A DNA stretch of 64,000 bases from Nocardia sp. XZ_19_385. GTDB lineage: Bacteria > Actinomycetota > Actinomycetes > Mycobacteriales > Mycobacteriaceae. Below the pieces are notes generated by a model. It did no database searches. It worked only from the letters and a program-made list of their open reading frames with translations, and was not told where the DNA came from. Below are positions 26,341 through 34,600 of the stretch, in pieces (position 1 is the stretch's first letter; each line of letters opens with the position of its first letter). The translations under genes were made by a program, and so were the position numbers. The stretch is from assembly GCF_015355755.1 (NCBI RefSeq), contig NZ_JACVEE010000002.1:868001-932000 (forward strand). The letters are read 5' to 3'.

Positions 26341-26964
26341 ATGGCGCAACTCTTAGAGCAATCCAAAAAGGTCGTCGAGGCCCAACTCAACGGCACCACC
26401 ATTCGCGCGATCTCGGGCTCGATGATCGCCTATGAGGGCAACGTGCAGTTCAAATCCGCCGGTTTCGGCGGTGGCGACGGCGTCCTCGCCGGGATGAAGC
26501 GCCGCGCCACCGGCGAGAAGCTCTCGCTGATGGAATGCCAGGGCCACGGCCGGGTCTTCTTCGCGGTGAACGGCCAGGACGTCACCGTGGTGAACCTCAA
26601 CAACGAGACGTTGCAGGTGGAATCGCAGCAGCTGCTCGCCTTCGCCGGGAATCTGCGCACCGATGTGCGATTCGCCGGGGTGAGCGGCGCGTCGAGCGGG
26701 CAGGGCCTGTTCACCACCACCGTCACCGGGCAGGGGCAGGTCGCGCTGCTGTCGGCGGGCGGTCCGCTGATCCATCTCGAGGTGTCGCCGCAGTATCCGC
26801 TGATCGTCGACCCGGACGCGTTCGTCGCCGCGCAGGGCAATGTGCAGTCCTCGTTCATCACCGATATGTCCTGGCGCACCGTCGTCGGCCAGGATGCGGG
26901 CGAGGCGTTCCAGATCCGCTGGGACGGCCAGGGCGTGGTTTTGATCCAGCCGGCGGAACGGTAA
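26341..26964 (+). CDS. AIM24-family protein, copy 1 (of three)
   Basis: 207 residues with the AIM24 (DUF124/TIGR00266-like) beta-helix pattern: AISGSMIAYEGNVQFKSAGFGG, VNLNNETLQVESQQLLAFAG and DPDAFVAAQGNVQSSF. Bacterial members of this family have no established biochemical activity; they often travel with TerD genes, where a membrane- or stress-linked role is suggested. Start ATG 26341 is preceded by GGAAGGCAGG 14-23 bases up. It begins a tight three-gene run; 11 bases separate it from the next copy. Confidence 0.87.
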   Translation: MAQLLEQSKKVVEAQLNGTTIRAISGSMIAYEGNVQFKSAGFGGGDGVLAGMKRRATGEKLSLMECQGHGRVFFAVNGQDVTVVNLNNETLQVESQQLLAFAGNLRTDVRFAGVSGASSGQGLFTTTVTGQGQVALLSAGGPLIHLEVSPQYPLIVDPDAFVAAQGNVQSSFITDMSWRTVVGQDAGEAFQIRWDGQGVVLIQPAER

Positions 26965-26975
26965 GGGACGCAACG

Positions 26976-27674
26976 ATGTTCGAGAAGGTCAACAGCAAGG
27001 TCGTCAAGGTCAACGTCGGGATGGCGGGCGGCGTGGCCGCCCGTAACGGCGCGATGCTGTACTACACCGGCGATGTCTCCTTCGCGCCGCACCAGATTCC
27101 GGGCGCCCAGCAGATGGGCGGCGGCGGCCTGATGCGCATGGCCGGCCGGATGATGGCCGGTGAGCACCAGCGCACCATGCTCGCGCAGGGCACTGGCGAG
27201 GTGCACTACGGATTCGCCGGGCTGGAAGTCCAGGTGGTGCAGATGCAGCCGGGCGCGGTGCTGCGGGTCGAGGCCTCGCGCCTGCTCGCCAACACCGCCG
27301 CACTGCAGAGTTCGGTTGTCTCGGTGATGAGTTCGGGTGGCGGCGGCGGCGGTGGCGGCGGCCTGATGGGCGCGCTGCGCGGCGCCGCGACCGGCGCGCT
27401 CACCGGGCAGGGCATGTTCACCACCCAGCTGTCCGGACAGGGCGCGGCGGTGCTGCTCGCACACGGTGGATTCCTGGAACTGCAAGTGGGCGGGCCGAAT
27501 CCGGTCGTGGTCGACCCGCAGGCGTTCATCGCCGCCTACGGCAATGTGCAGACCGAGTTGAAGTCGGCGGCGAGCTGGCGCGACGCGGTGGGCAAGGGGT
27601 CCGGCGAGGCGATGCAATTGCATTGCGTCGGACAAGGTGTCGTGTACGTGCAGGCCTCCGAGGAGAAGTTGTAA
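26976..27674 (+). CDS. AIM24-family protein, copy 2
   Basis: 232 residues. It has the family features AARNGAMLYYTGDVSFAP, LRVEASRLLANTAALQSS and VDPQAFIAAYGNVQTEL, plus a glycine tract ([18 protein letters not shown]) inserted before the second half. It is moderately similar to the flanking copies but clearly diverged, so the triplication is old. Start ATG 26976 overlaps no gene, and a GGTAAGGGACG stretch upstream supplies the binding site. Function unknown beyond association with the Ter genes. Confidence 0.87.
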   Translation: MFEKVNSKVVKVNVGMAGGVAARNGAMLYYTGDVSFAPHQIPGAQQMGGGGLMRMAGRMMAGEHQRTMLAQGTGEVHYGFAGLEVQVVQMQPGAVLRVEASRLLANTAALQSSVVSVMSSGGGGGGGGGLMGALRGAATGALTGQGMFTTQLSGQGAAVLLAHGGFLELQVGGPNPVVVDPQAFIAAYGNVQTELKSAASWRDAVGKGSGEAMQLHCVGQGVVYVQASEEKL

Positions 27675-27678
27675 AACC

Positions 27679-28440
27679 ATGGCTCAAGTGTTCAATCCCA
27701 TGAATCTCGGTGAGAGCGACAATATCCCGGGAAACGACTACGCCTACTGCATCGACCTGACCAAGCCGTGGTTCACGCGCAAGGGCGCGATGATCGCCTA
27801 CTACGGGCAGATCCAGTTCCAGATGCTCACCCACGGCCTGCAGGGCGGGCTGATGCACATGGTGTCGCAGCAGTTCTCCGCGCCGCTGTTCACCGGTGAC
27901 TACGTGGTCGCCGAGGGGCACGGGAAGCTGATCATCGGCGACCGCGGCTACAACATCAACTCCTATGACCTCGAGGACGGCAACCTCACCGTCCGCGCCG
28001 CCAACCTGCTCGCCTTCGAGCCGGGGCTGTCGCTGAATCAGTCCATCGTGCCGGGCTTTCTGACCCTGATCGGCACCGGGAAGTTCCTCGCGTCCTCCAA
28101 CGGTCCGGTCATGTTCGCCGAACCGCCGCTGCGGGTGGACCCGGAATCGCTGGTCGGCTGGGCGGATTGCCCGTCGCCGAGTCACCACTACGACCAGCGC
28201 TGGATCACCAGCTTCCTGGCGGCGGGTGCGGCCCGGATGGGCGCGACCTCCGGCGAGGAGCGTCAGTTCGACTTCACCGGCGCGGGCACGGTGCTGATCC
28301 AGTCCAGCGAGAAGGTGATGAACGACGCGATGCTCGTGCGCACCATCGAGGGGCAGTTGCAGAGCGGTATCGGTCCGAGCGGGCTGCAGCGGTTGCAGGC
28401 CACGATCATGCAGCAGTTGCAGGGGCAGCAGCAGTACTAA
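27679..28440 (+). CDS. AIM24-family protein, copy 3
   Basis: 253 residues. Family features are PWFTRKGAMIAYYGQIQFQ, LTVRAANLLAFEPGLSL and RVDPESLVGWADCPSP. It carries an extra C-terminal helical stretch of about 30 residues rich in Gln (LQATIMQQLQGQQQY). AGGAGAAG overlaps the end of the previous gene 11-18 bases before the ATG. It ends the three-gene run, and a separately promoted secreted protein follows. Confidence 0.87.
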   Translation: MAQVFNPMNLGESDNIPGNDYAYCIDLTKPWFTRKGAMIAYYGQIQFQMLTHGLQGGLMHMVSQQFSAPLFTGDYVVAEGHGKLIIGDRGYNINSYDLEDGNLTVRAANLLAFEPGLSLNQSIVPGFLTLIGTGKFLASSNGPVMFAEPPLRVDPESLVGWADCPSPSHHYDQRWITSFLAAGAARMGATSGEERQFDFTGAGTVLIQSSEKVMNDAMLVRTIEGQLQSGIGPSGLQRLQATIMQQLQGQQQY

Positions 28441-28491
28441 TCCTCGAGTCTCACCCACCGAGACTTTTGGTCAGTTGCCCATTACGGCTGT

Positions 28492-28497
28492 TAGCGT
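28492..28497 (+). promoter_or_regulatory. TAGCGT -10 box, probable leaderless promoter
   Basis: TAGCGT ends 7 bases before the GTG at 28505, the start that gives a signal peptide; no Shine-Dalgarno lies between. A TTGGTC 19 bases further upstream is a weak -35 candidate. Confidence 0.45.
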
Positions 28498-28504
28498 GTG
28501 GCGC

Positions 28505-30001
28505 GTGTCACCGAAGTTCCTGCGTCGAGCGGCCTTTGCCGCTGCCGCCCTTGCCACCGCTTTCGTTGTTCCGGCGAGCGCGGGCGCGGGACCGATCCCC
28601 TCGGTTCCGCCGCTCGACGTGCCGGAATTCCTCGGGGACCCGGCTACCGCCGACCCGATCACGGGCATTCCGCCGATCCCGCGTAATCCGTTCCTGGCGC
28701 CGAACGGGAACGCGGGCATCCACAACGACGGCTGGATGAGCGACACCTACACCCGCCCGGGCCCGATCGGCGTCGGCACCAAGGTGAATTCGCTGTTCCT
28801 GGCCAGCGAATGCGGCTCGGTCGCCTTCGATCGCGCCGGCCGCATCATCGCCACCTGTATCGGCGCGCAGCCGGGCGTGTACTTGATCGATCCACAGTCA
28901 CTACAGGTGCGGGGCAAATACGCACTGCCCGGCAAGAATCCCGCCGACATCATCAAGCCGGGCTTCTTCACCAACTTCGGCGGCGGCGCCTACTTCTTCG
29001 TCGACAACCAGGACCGTGCCGTCGTCGGCACGGCCACCGGCCACATCTTGGTCCTCGCGGAAAACCCCGGCGCCGACGGCTTCACCCTGGTGCGCGACTA
29101 CGACCTGAATACCGTGCTGCGCCCCGGCGAGACCCTGAACTCGGCGCTGCCCGACTCCAACGGCCTGCTCTGGTTCGTCGCCAAGGCCAACGGCGTGGTC
29201 GGCACCCTCGACCTGGAAACCGGTGCGACACAGGTGATCCGGCTCGGCAACGGCGCCCAGGGCCAGATCCAGAATTCCTTCGCGGTCGGCTCCTCCGGGG
29301 ATGTCTACATCGCCACCAACCGTGAACTGTTGCGCATGGACGCGGGCCCGGGCAAGACGCCCGCGGTCACCTGGCGCGTCACCTACGCCAACGGCGGGCA
29401 GCACAAGTCCGGCCAGGTCGACGACGGCACCGGTACGACTCCCACGGTCCTGCCCGGCGGGTTCGTCGCCATCACCGACAACTCCGATCCGATGAACGTC
29501 GTCGTCTACCGCACGGCCGCGAACGCCGCGCAACGCCAGGTCTGCAGCGTCCCGGTGTTCACCAAAGGGGCCAGCAGCACCGAGAATTCACTCATCGGGG
29601 CGGGCCGCTCCCTGATCGTGGAAAACAACTACGGCTACACCGGACCCGACGCGACCATGCTCGGCGCGACCACCACACCCGGTTTCGCCCGCGTCGACAT
29701 CGACGACGACGGCAACGGCTGCCACCTGGCGTGGACCAACACCACCGAGGCCGCGCCCTCGGTCGTCCCGAAGCTGTCGCTGGCCACCGGCCTGATCTAC
29801 ACCTACACCAAGGGCACGCAGGCCACCGATCCCTGGTACTGGACGACCCTGGACTTCCGCACCGGCGAACTCGTGTGGAAGCGCCTGTCCGGCAGCGGAG
29901 TCGGCTTCAACAACAACTACGCGGGCATCGCGCTGGGCCCGGACGGGACCGCCTACCTGGGCACGCTCGGCGGACTGGTCTCACTGCGCGACGGGCGCTG
30001 A
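28505..30001 (+). CDS. Secreted beta-propeller-like protein
   Basis: 498 residues with a Sec signal peptide (SPKFLRRAAFAAAALATAF, cleavage after ASAGA near residue 30). The body shows repeated propeller-type strands: VAFDRAGRIIATCIG, VYLIDPQSLQVRGKY, AVVGTATGHILVLAEN, LWFVAKANGVVGTLDLET and AYLGTLGGLVSLRDGR. This resembles PQQ-/NHL-type repeats, though no cofactor site is visible. The target is unknown. GTG 28505 is used; the frame is open to TTG 28475. It interrupts the Ter island together with the mycolyltransferase that follows, and nothing links it to TerD by sequence. Confidence 0.78.
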   Translation: MSPKFLRRAAFAAAALATAFVVPASAGAGPIPSVPPLDVPEFLGDPATADPITGIPPIPRNPFLAPNGNAGIHNDGWMSDTYTRPGPIGVGTKVNSLFLASECGSVAFDRAGRIIATCIGAQPGVYLIDPQSLQVRGKYALPGKNPADIIKPGFFTNFGGGAYFFVDNQDRAVVGTATGHILVLAENPGADGFTLVRDYDLNTVLRPGETLNSALPDSNGLLWFVAKANGVVGTLDLETGATQVIRLGNGAQGQIQNSFAVGSSGDVYIATNRELLRMDAGPGKTPAVTWRVTYANGGQHKSGQVDDGTGTTPTVLPGGFVAITDNSDPMNVVVYRTAANAAQRQVCSVPVFTKGASSTENSLIGAGRSLIVENNYGYTGPDATMLGATTTPGFARVDIDDDGNGCHLAWTNTTEAAPSVVPKLSLATGLIYTYTKGTQATDPWYWTTLDFRTGELVWKRLSGSGVGFNNNYAGIALGPDGTAYLGTLGGLVSLRDGR

Positions 30002-30109
30002 CTGCCCCCAATTCCGGGGATGGAATCGGGCGCTCACGACGCTAAGGTGAGAGCCGATCTGATCATCGGACCAGATTTCTATCGGCTGTATGAAGAATGA
30101 GGGGCGTGG

Positions 30110-31162
30110 ATGTCGCACCACCGGGCCAAGCGGATCGCGCTGGCGGCACTACTAGGCGCGGTCGCGCTCGGAGTCGGGGTCGCGCCGGCCACGGCGGATC
30201 CGGTCGTGACCAACCCCGGAGTGATCAAGCCCGCGATCAAGTCCGCGGACGGGTCCTATGTCGACAAGATCGCGACCAAGGACAGCCGCAATGTGCGGAT
30301 GCAGATTTTCTCCACAGCCATGAACAAGAACGTCTCGGTGGATGTGCTGCGGCCCGCCGACACCTCGGTGCCGCGCCCGACGCTGTACCTGTTCAACGGC
30401 GCCGGCGGCGGCATGGACGACGCCTCCTGGAAGCGCAATACCGATGCGCTGGAGTTCCTGGCGGAGAAGAACATCAATGTGGTGCAGGTCGTCGGTGGCG
30501 CGTGGAGTTTCTACACCGACTGGATCGCGGCCGACCCGGTGCTGGGTGTGAACAAATGGCAGACCTTCGTCACCGAGGAAATGCCCGCGCTGATCGACGC
30601 GGCGCTGGGCACCAACGGCGTCAATGCCGTTGCGGCGCTGTCCATGACGGGCACCTCGGTGCTGAACTTCGCGATCCAGAAGCCGGGCCTGTTCCGCAGC
30701 GTCGCCACCTACAGCGGCATCGCGCAGGTCAGTGACCCGATCGGCCAGCAGATGGTGAAGCTGACCGTGGAAACCTGGGGCGGCGGCGACACCAAGAACA
30801 TGTGGGGCGCCTTCGACAACCCGCTGTGGGCCGCCAACGATCCGATGGTCAACGCCGAAAAGCTGCGCGGCACCCATCTGTTCTTCTCCACCGGCAACGG
30901 CATCCCGGGCGAGTACGACCAGCCGGGCGGCAAGTTCCGGATGGAAGCGCCCGAGGAAACTCCGAAAACCGTTGCGCTGGGCGGCATCATCGAAGCGGGC
31001 GTGAACTGGTCCAACCAGAACATGAACAACCGCCTCAACCAGCTCGGCATCCCCGCGACCTTCGTCTACCGCAACAGCGGCACGCACTCCTGGGGTTACT
31101 GGCAGGACGACCTGAAGTCGTCCTGGCCCACCCTGGAAAAGGGCCTGTTCAGCGCCCCGTAA
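30110..31162 (+). CDS. Mycolyltransferase/antigen 85-like secreted esterase
   Basis: 350 residues with a signal peptide (AKRIALAALLGAVALGVGVAPATA, i.e. cleavage near residue 29). An alpha/beta-hydrolase of the Ag85/FbpA-Cmt type: LYLFNGAGGGMDDASWK, the nucleophile in AALSMTGTSVLN, and a C-terminal His in the HSWGYWQDDL motif. Such enzymes move mycolic acids from trehalose monomycolate to arabinogalactan or another trehalose, releasing trehalose. GAGGGGCGTGG lies just before the ATG. The gene supports a mycolate-bearing organism. It converges on the HAD gene with a 14-base overlap. Confidence 0.9.
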   Translation: MSHHRAKRIALAALLGAVALGVGVAPATADPVVTNPGVIKPAIKSADGSYVDKIATKDSRNVRMQIFSTAMNKNVSVDVLRPADTSVPRPTLYLFNGAGGGMDDASWKRNTDALEFLAEKNINVVQVVGGAWSFYTDWIAADPVLGVNKWQTFVTEEMPALIDAALGTNGVNAVAALSMTGTSVLNFAIQKPGLFRSVATYSGIAQVSDPIGQQMVKLTVETWGGGDTKNMWGAFDNPLWAANDPMVNAEKLRGTHLFFSTGNGIPGEYDQPGGKFRMEAPEETPKTVALGGIIEAGVNWSNQNMNNRLNQLGIPATFVYRNSGTHSWGYWQDDLKSSWPTLEKGLFSAP

Positions 31163-32015
31163 TTGGCTGAATCCCCGCCGGGGCCGGAGATTCCTGGATC
31201 AGCCAGTTGATGATCTCCTCCCCGGCGAGGATGCCGGAGGCCTGGGTGATCGTCAGGTTCGGGCTGGTCCAGTTCAGCTGTTCCAGTTCGCCGTGGCGCG
31301 GGCGGATGGCCGAGTCGGCGGCGCGCAGCATTTCGGCGTCCAGCGCGCCGTCGCCCGCCGCGAGAGTTGTCGCGCCCTCGACCAGTTCGCCGGATTCGGT
31401 GAGCCGGCGACGGACCTCGGCGACCGCGCGACTCTTGCACACCGCCTGCGGCATCGCATAGATCTTGCGCCCCTGCTGCGAGGCGGACCAGCCGTGGGCG
31501 CGGCACCAGCCATCCCAGTCGGCAAGGAACCCTTCGGGCACCAGCTTGGGCCGAACCACCAAGTAGCAGAACAGGTCATCGGCTTCCCGGAACTTGGTAA
31601 CCCAGGAATCGTCGATGCGAGAACGCAGTTCGGCGGTGACCTCGGACAGGGTGGCACCGTTGGTGCGGACCTTGGTGTCGATATCGATCCGCCAGCGCAG
31701 GTCCGGTACCCCGTCGACGAGAATATTGCCGCCGTTGCTGGTGATGGCGTAACGCCAAGGCGCACCGGGAAGTTTGATGCGTTCGAACTGCTTGATGGTG
31801 CGGGTGGTCGTCGGAATGACGGCTGCCGGTTCGGTCAGCGACTGCATCCGCAGCGCCGCGGCGGTGGTCATGAACGACAGCGGGTCACCGTCCAGATGCT
31901 CCACACAGACGGTCGGCACATCGGTGCCGGCGGCAATCGCGTTGCGCGAGTAGATCATGGTGCGATCCAGGTCGGTAGCTACCAGGGTCTGTCTTCGGGG
32001 TCTGCTGAAAAGCAT
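31149..32015 (-). CDS. HAD-superfamily phosphatase of the Ter biosynthetic operon
   Basis: 288 residues. Motif I is LVATDLDRTMIYS with the nucleophilic Asp; SNGGNILVDG is part of the core; and the C-terminal TLAAGDGALDAEMLRAAD provides the acidic motif IV. The protein fits the HAD hydrolases that accompany phosphoribosyltransferases and citrate-lyase-like enzymes in Ter clusters, where they are predicted to dephosphorylate a nucleoside-like product. ATG 32015 shares one base with the stop codon of the upstream gene (TAATG), so it is translationally coupled. Confidence 0.82.
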   Translation of the reverse strand: MLFSRPRRQTLVATDLDRTMIYSRNAIAAGTDVPTVCVEHLDGDPLSFMTTAAALRMQSLTEPAAVIPTTTRTIKQFERIKLPGAPWRYAITSNGGNILVDGVPDLRWRIDIDTKVRTNGATLSEVTAELRSRIDDSWVTKFREADDLFCYLVVRPKLVPEGFLADWDGWCRAHGWSASQQGRKIYAMPQAVCKSRAVAEVRRRLTESGELVEGATTLAAGDGALDAEMLRAADSAIRPRHGELEQLNWTSPNLTITQASGILAGEEIINWLIQESPAPAGIQPITGR

Positions 32016-34600
32016 TACTTGCGCACTTCCTTGATCAATCCCATGCACGAATAGGCAAGGTCGGGAACCACTTCCACCGGCACACCGCGCGCCGCGGCGA
32101 GCAGGCGCAGGTGCGCGTGCTCGGGAGCGTCGGCCTCCCGGACCAGTACCAGCCACGGCACCCGCCGCAGCAGCACCCGGGTCGTCTCGCCCACACCGGG
32201 TTTCACGAAATTCACACTGGTGATGCCGTATTCGGCCTGCACCTTTTCCACCGAGACCCAGCCGGACCAAGTGGGTGTGCGGTCGCTCGCCTGGACCGTG
32301 GCCACCGAAGCGGGCACCCGATCACGGACGGTTCCGAAGGCCGCGCTGACGAGGTCGAGCAGTCGGCCCGACACATCGTCGGCGGCCAGATCCCGATAGA
32401 ACTTGGCGCCGTGGAAATCACCGGGACCGATCAGGGTGTCGTTCAGTACGGTGCGCGAAACCAGGCCGGACACCGTCGAATTCAGGCAGGCCGAGGCGAT
32501 GAGGAAGTCGTCGCGGGTGCCGTAGGTGCGCACGCAGTGGCCCGGGTCGGCGAGCACGGCCAGTTCACCGTTGAAGCGCGCGCCGCCGGCGGCGTGATAG
32601 GCGTCCAGTGCTTCGTTCAGCTCGTGCGTGATCGCGCCCTTGCCGGTCCAGCCGTCCACGAAGACGATGGTCGACGGATCATGGTGCCGGGCAAGGTAAT
32701 CCAGCGCGACGGCATCGATGCCTCGACCGCGCACGATCGATACCGCGTAATGCGGGACATCCAGACTCGGCAGATCCGCGCCGCGACCGGACTTCAGCCA
32801 GCGCTTCATCAGGATGCCGACCGGGGTGCCCGCGCGCGCCAGCGAGACCAGCACGATGTCGTTGCCGCGTTCGGCGACAACGAGTTCCGAGACCGTCGCC
32901 ACCGCGAGGGCCAAGCGTTCGGCACTCTCCTCGAGCACCTGGTCGAACAGCTCACGATAGGCGGCGTCCGGCTGGAACTCGATCGGCAGCGACTCCGCGT
33001 AATGCGCCTCGCCCGCCTGGATACGCTGCTCTCGCTCGGCCACATCGGCCTCGAGGTCTGCCTCGGAGAGATCCTTCAGCAGCCACGAAACCTCATCGGC
33101 CGCATACGATCCGAACTCCGGGCCATGTAATGGAGTAGGGAGTTCCAGCCCCGGTCTCGAAGGGGTCTGCGGTTGAGTCACGGCTAGTCCTTCATCATCC
33201 AGGCCCGCGTCGTGGCTGCCAGGTTGTTCGTTGATCCGATCCGGGCCGTCGCCGTTGTCGGCCGGTCGGGTGGGTGCTGCGGTTGTGCGCTCGTCGCGCA
33301 ACTGGCGCGGGTCGGCGCCCGGCAGCACGGCGACGACCACATCGGCTCCGGACGCGGTGAGCACGTCGACCAGGCCGCCCTCGGCGACGAGTTCGGTGGT
33401 GTCGGCGGGCTTGTCGAGGACCACGACCAGCACGGCATCGGCGGTGGCCGACACCGTTTCAGGGCCCCCGGTCAGTGCTCGGAGTTCGGCGTCGAGGTCC
33501 GCACTCCACTGCGCGTTGTAGAGGAAGCGCGGCGCTTCGGCGTCGGGTTCTGGTGCGGTGAAACGGAATCCGCGCCGTAGCGGGTAACCGGGCTCATCCA
33601 GCACATAGGCAGGAGAGCGGGTAGTCGTCTGGAATCGGGTGGGAATCCCCGATTCGGCCAGGGACGCCGCCAGCCGCAGCGGCAAGTACATCAGCTCTTC
33701 GTGGCCGAGCAGGATTGCCGGTCGACCGGGAGCCTGCGCGGCCAGCTGCGCACGCAACCTCGAGGTGGCGGCAGTGACAGCGGCATCGAAGGCCGCGGTG
33801 TCGGAATCCAGGATCCCGTGCCGACCGCCCTCGGGAACCGAAGATGGCCAGGGCAATTCGAGGCGGGTGAACGATCCCCGTTGCTCGGCAACGGGATTCA
33901 ACTCGGGTTCGGGTAGCGCGGTGACCGCGTCGATCAGCCCCTCGGGCAGCATGGTGCGGCCGGAGGCCAGGCAGACGGTGTCGATGCGCGCGCCCAGATC
34001 GGCGGCCGCTTTTTCGAATGCCTCGTAGTCGGCCTCGGTGCGCATGTCGACCAGCGAGGCCAGCACGTAGTGCGAGCGCGGGGCGAAGGCATGCAGTGCC
34101 CGCACCGCATCGATTGCGGTTGCCCCGGTGGATATCTCGTCGTCCACCAGCACCAGAGGCTGGTCGTTCATGAAGATTCCGGCGGGCATCGGCTGTAGTA
34201 GGTGCGAGGTGGCGTGCGAGTGCCCCTCCTCGAAACCGGTGAGTGTTTCCGCTTCGGCCACATCGCGCCGGGTGGAGTGCAGGTAGCAGCCGGCGCCGAT
34301 GCGCGCGGCGACGATATGACCAAGACCCGTTGCGGTTTCGGCGAATCCGAGGACGACCACGTCCTGCTCCCCTACCGCGGCGCGGACGAGGTCGCCCAGC
34401 CGGTCGCCGGCGGCGAGCACTACGTGCGGGTCGGTCGGCAGATGCTTGCCGAGCACCGTCGAGACCAGCAGGTGCGCCCGCCGCGGATTACGCCGCAGCC
34501 CGGGCTCGATCAGCGCCGGAATCGACAACTCGTCGGCGGCCCCACGCAGGTGCTGTAGTTCGATCCCGAGTTCTCTGGTGGCCCAAGGTAGCCCGCTCAT
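32015..34600 (-). CDS. Fused TRSP-type phosphoribosyltransferase and StiP/PELOTA protein
   Basis: 861 residues. The N-terminal half holds a phosphoribosyltransferase with the PRPP loop LVLVDDEISTGATAIDA (149-165) and a downstream TRSP region (about 230-450). A Pro/Thr-rich linker (about 450-490) leads to the StiP part: FGSYAADEVSWLLKDL, RIQAGEAHYAES, a second PRPP-like loop TIVFVDGWTGKGAI, and a C-terminal L7Ae/PELOTA-like segment ending VEVVPDLAYSCMGLIKEV. In other Ter clusters I recall these as two separate genes; here no stop separates them. The ATG overlaps the previous stop by 4 bases. Predicted role: building a ribosyl-containing stress metabolite. Confidence 0.85.
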   Translation of the reverse strand: MSGLPWATRELGIELQHLRGAADELSIPALIEPGLRRNPRRAHLLVSTVLGKHLPTDPHVVLAAGDRLGDLVRAAVGEQDVVVLGFAETATGLGHIVAARIGAGCYLHSTRRDVAEAETLTGFEEGHSHATSHLLQPMPAGIFMNDQPLVLVDDEISTGATAIDAVRALHAFAPRSHYVLASLVDMRTEADYEAFEKAAADLGARIDTVCLASGRTMLPEGLIDAVTALPEPELNPVAEQRGSFTRLELPWPSSVPEGGRHGILDSDTAAFDAAVTAATSRLRAQLAAQAPGRPAILLGHEELMYLPLRLAASLAESGIPTRFQTTTRSPAYVLDEPGYPLRRGFRFTAPEPDAEAPRFLYNAQWSADLDAELRALTGGPETVSATADAVLVVVLDKPADTTELVAEGGLVDVLTASGADVVVAVLPGADPRQLRDERTTAAPTRPADNGDGPDRINEQPGSHDAGLDDEGLAVTQPQTPSRPGLELPTPLHGPEFGSYAADEVSWLLKDLSEADLEADVAEREQRIQAGEAHYAESLPIEFQPDAAYRELFDQVLEESAERLALAVATVSELVVAERGNDIVLVSLARAGTPVGILMKRWLKSGRGADLPSLDVPHYAVSIVRGRGIDAVALDYLARHHDPSTIVFVDGWTGKGAITHELNEALDAYHAAGGARFNGELAVLADPGHCVRTYGTRDDFLIASACLNSTVSGLVSRTVLNDTLIGPGDFHGAKFYRDLAADDVSGRLLDLVSAAFGTVRDRVPASVATVQASDRTPTWSGWVSVEKVQAEYGITSVNFVKPGVGETTRVLLRRVPWLVLVREADAPEHAHLRLLAAARGVPVEVVPDLAYSCMGLIKEVRK

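Noticed and set aside
30050..30109. Short inverted repeats (CCGAT...ATCGG and ATCTG...CAGAT) before the mycolyltransferase
   Set aside because: Arms of only 5 bases with mixed overlap; too weak to call an operator.
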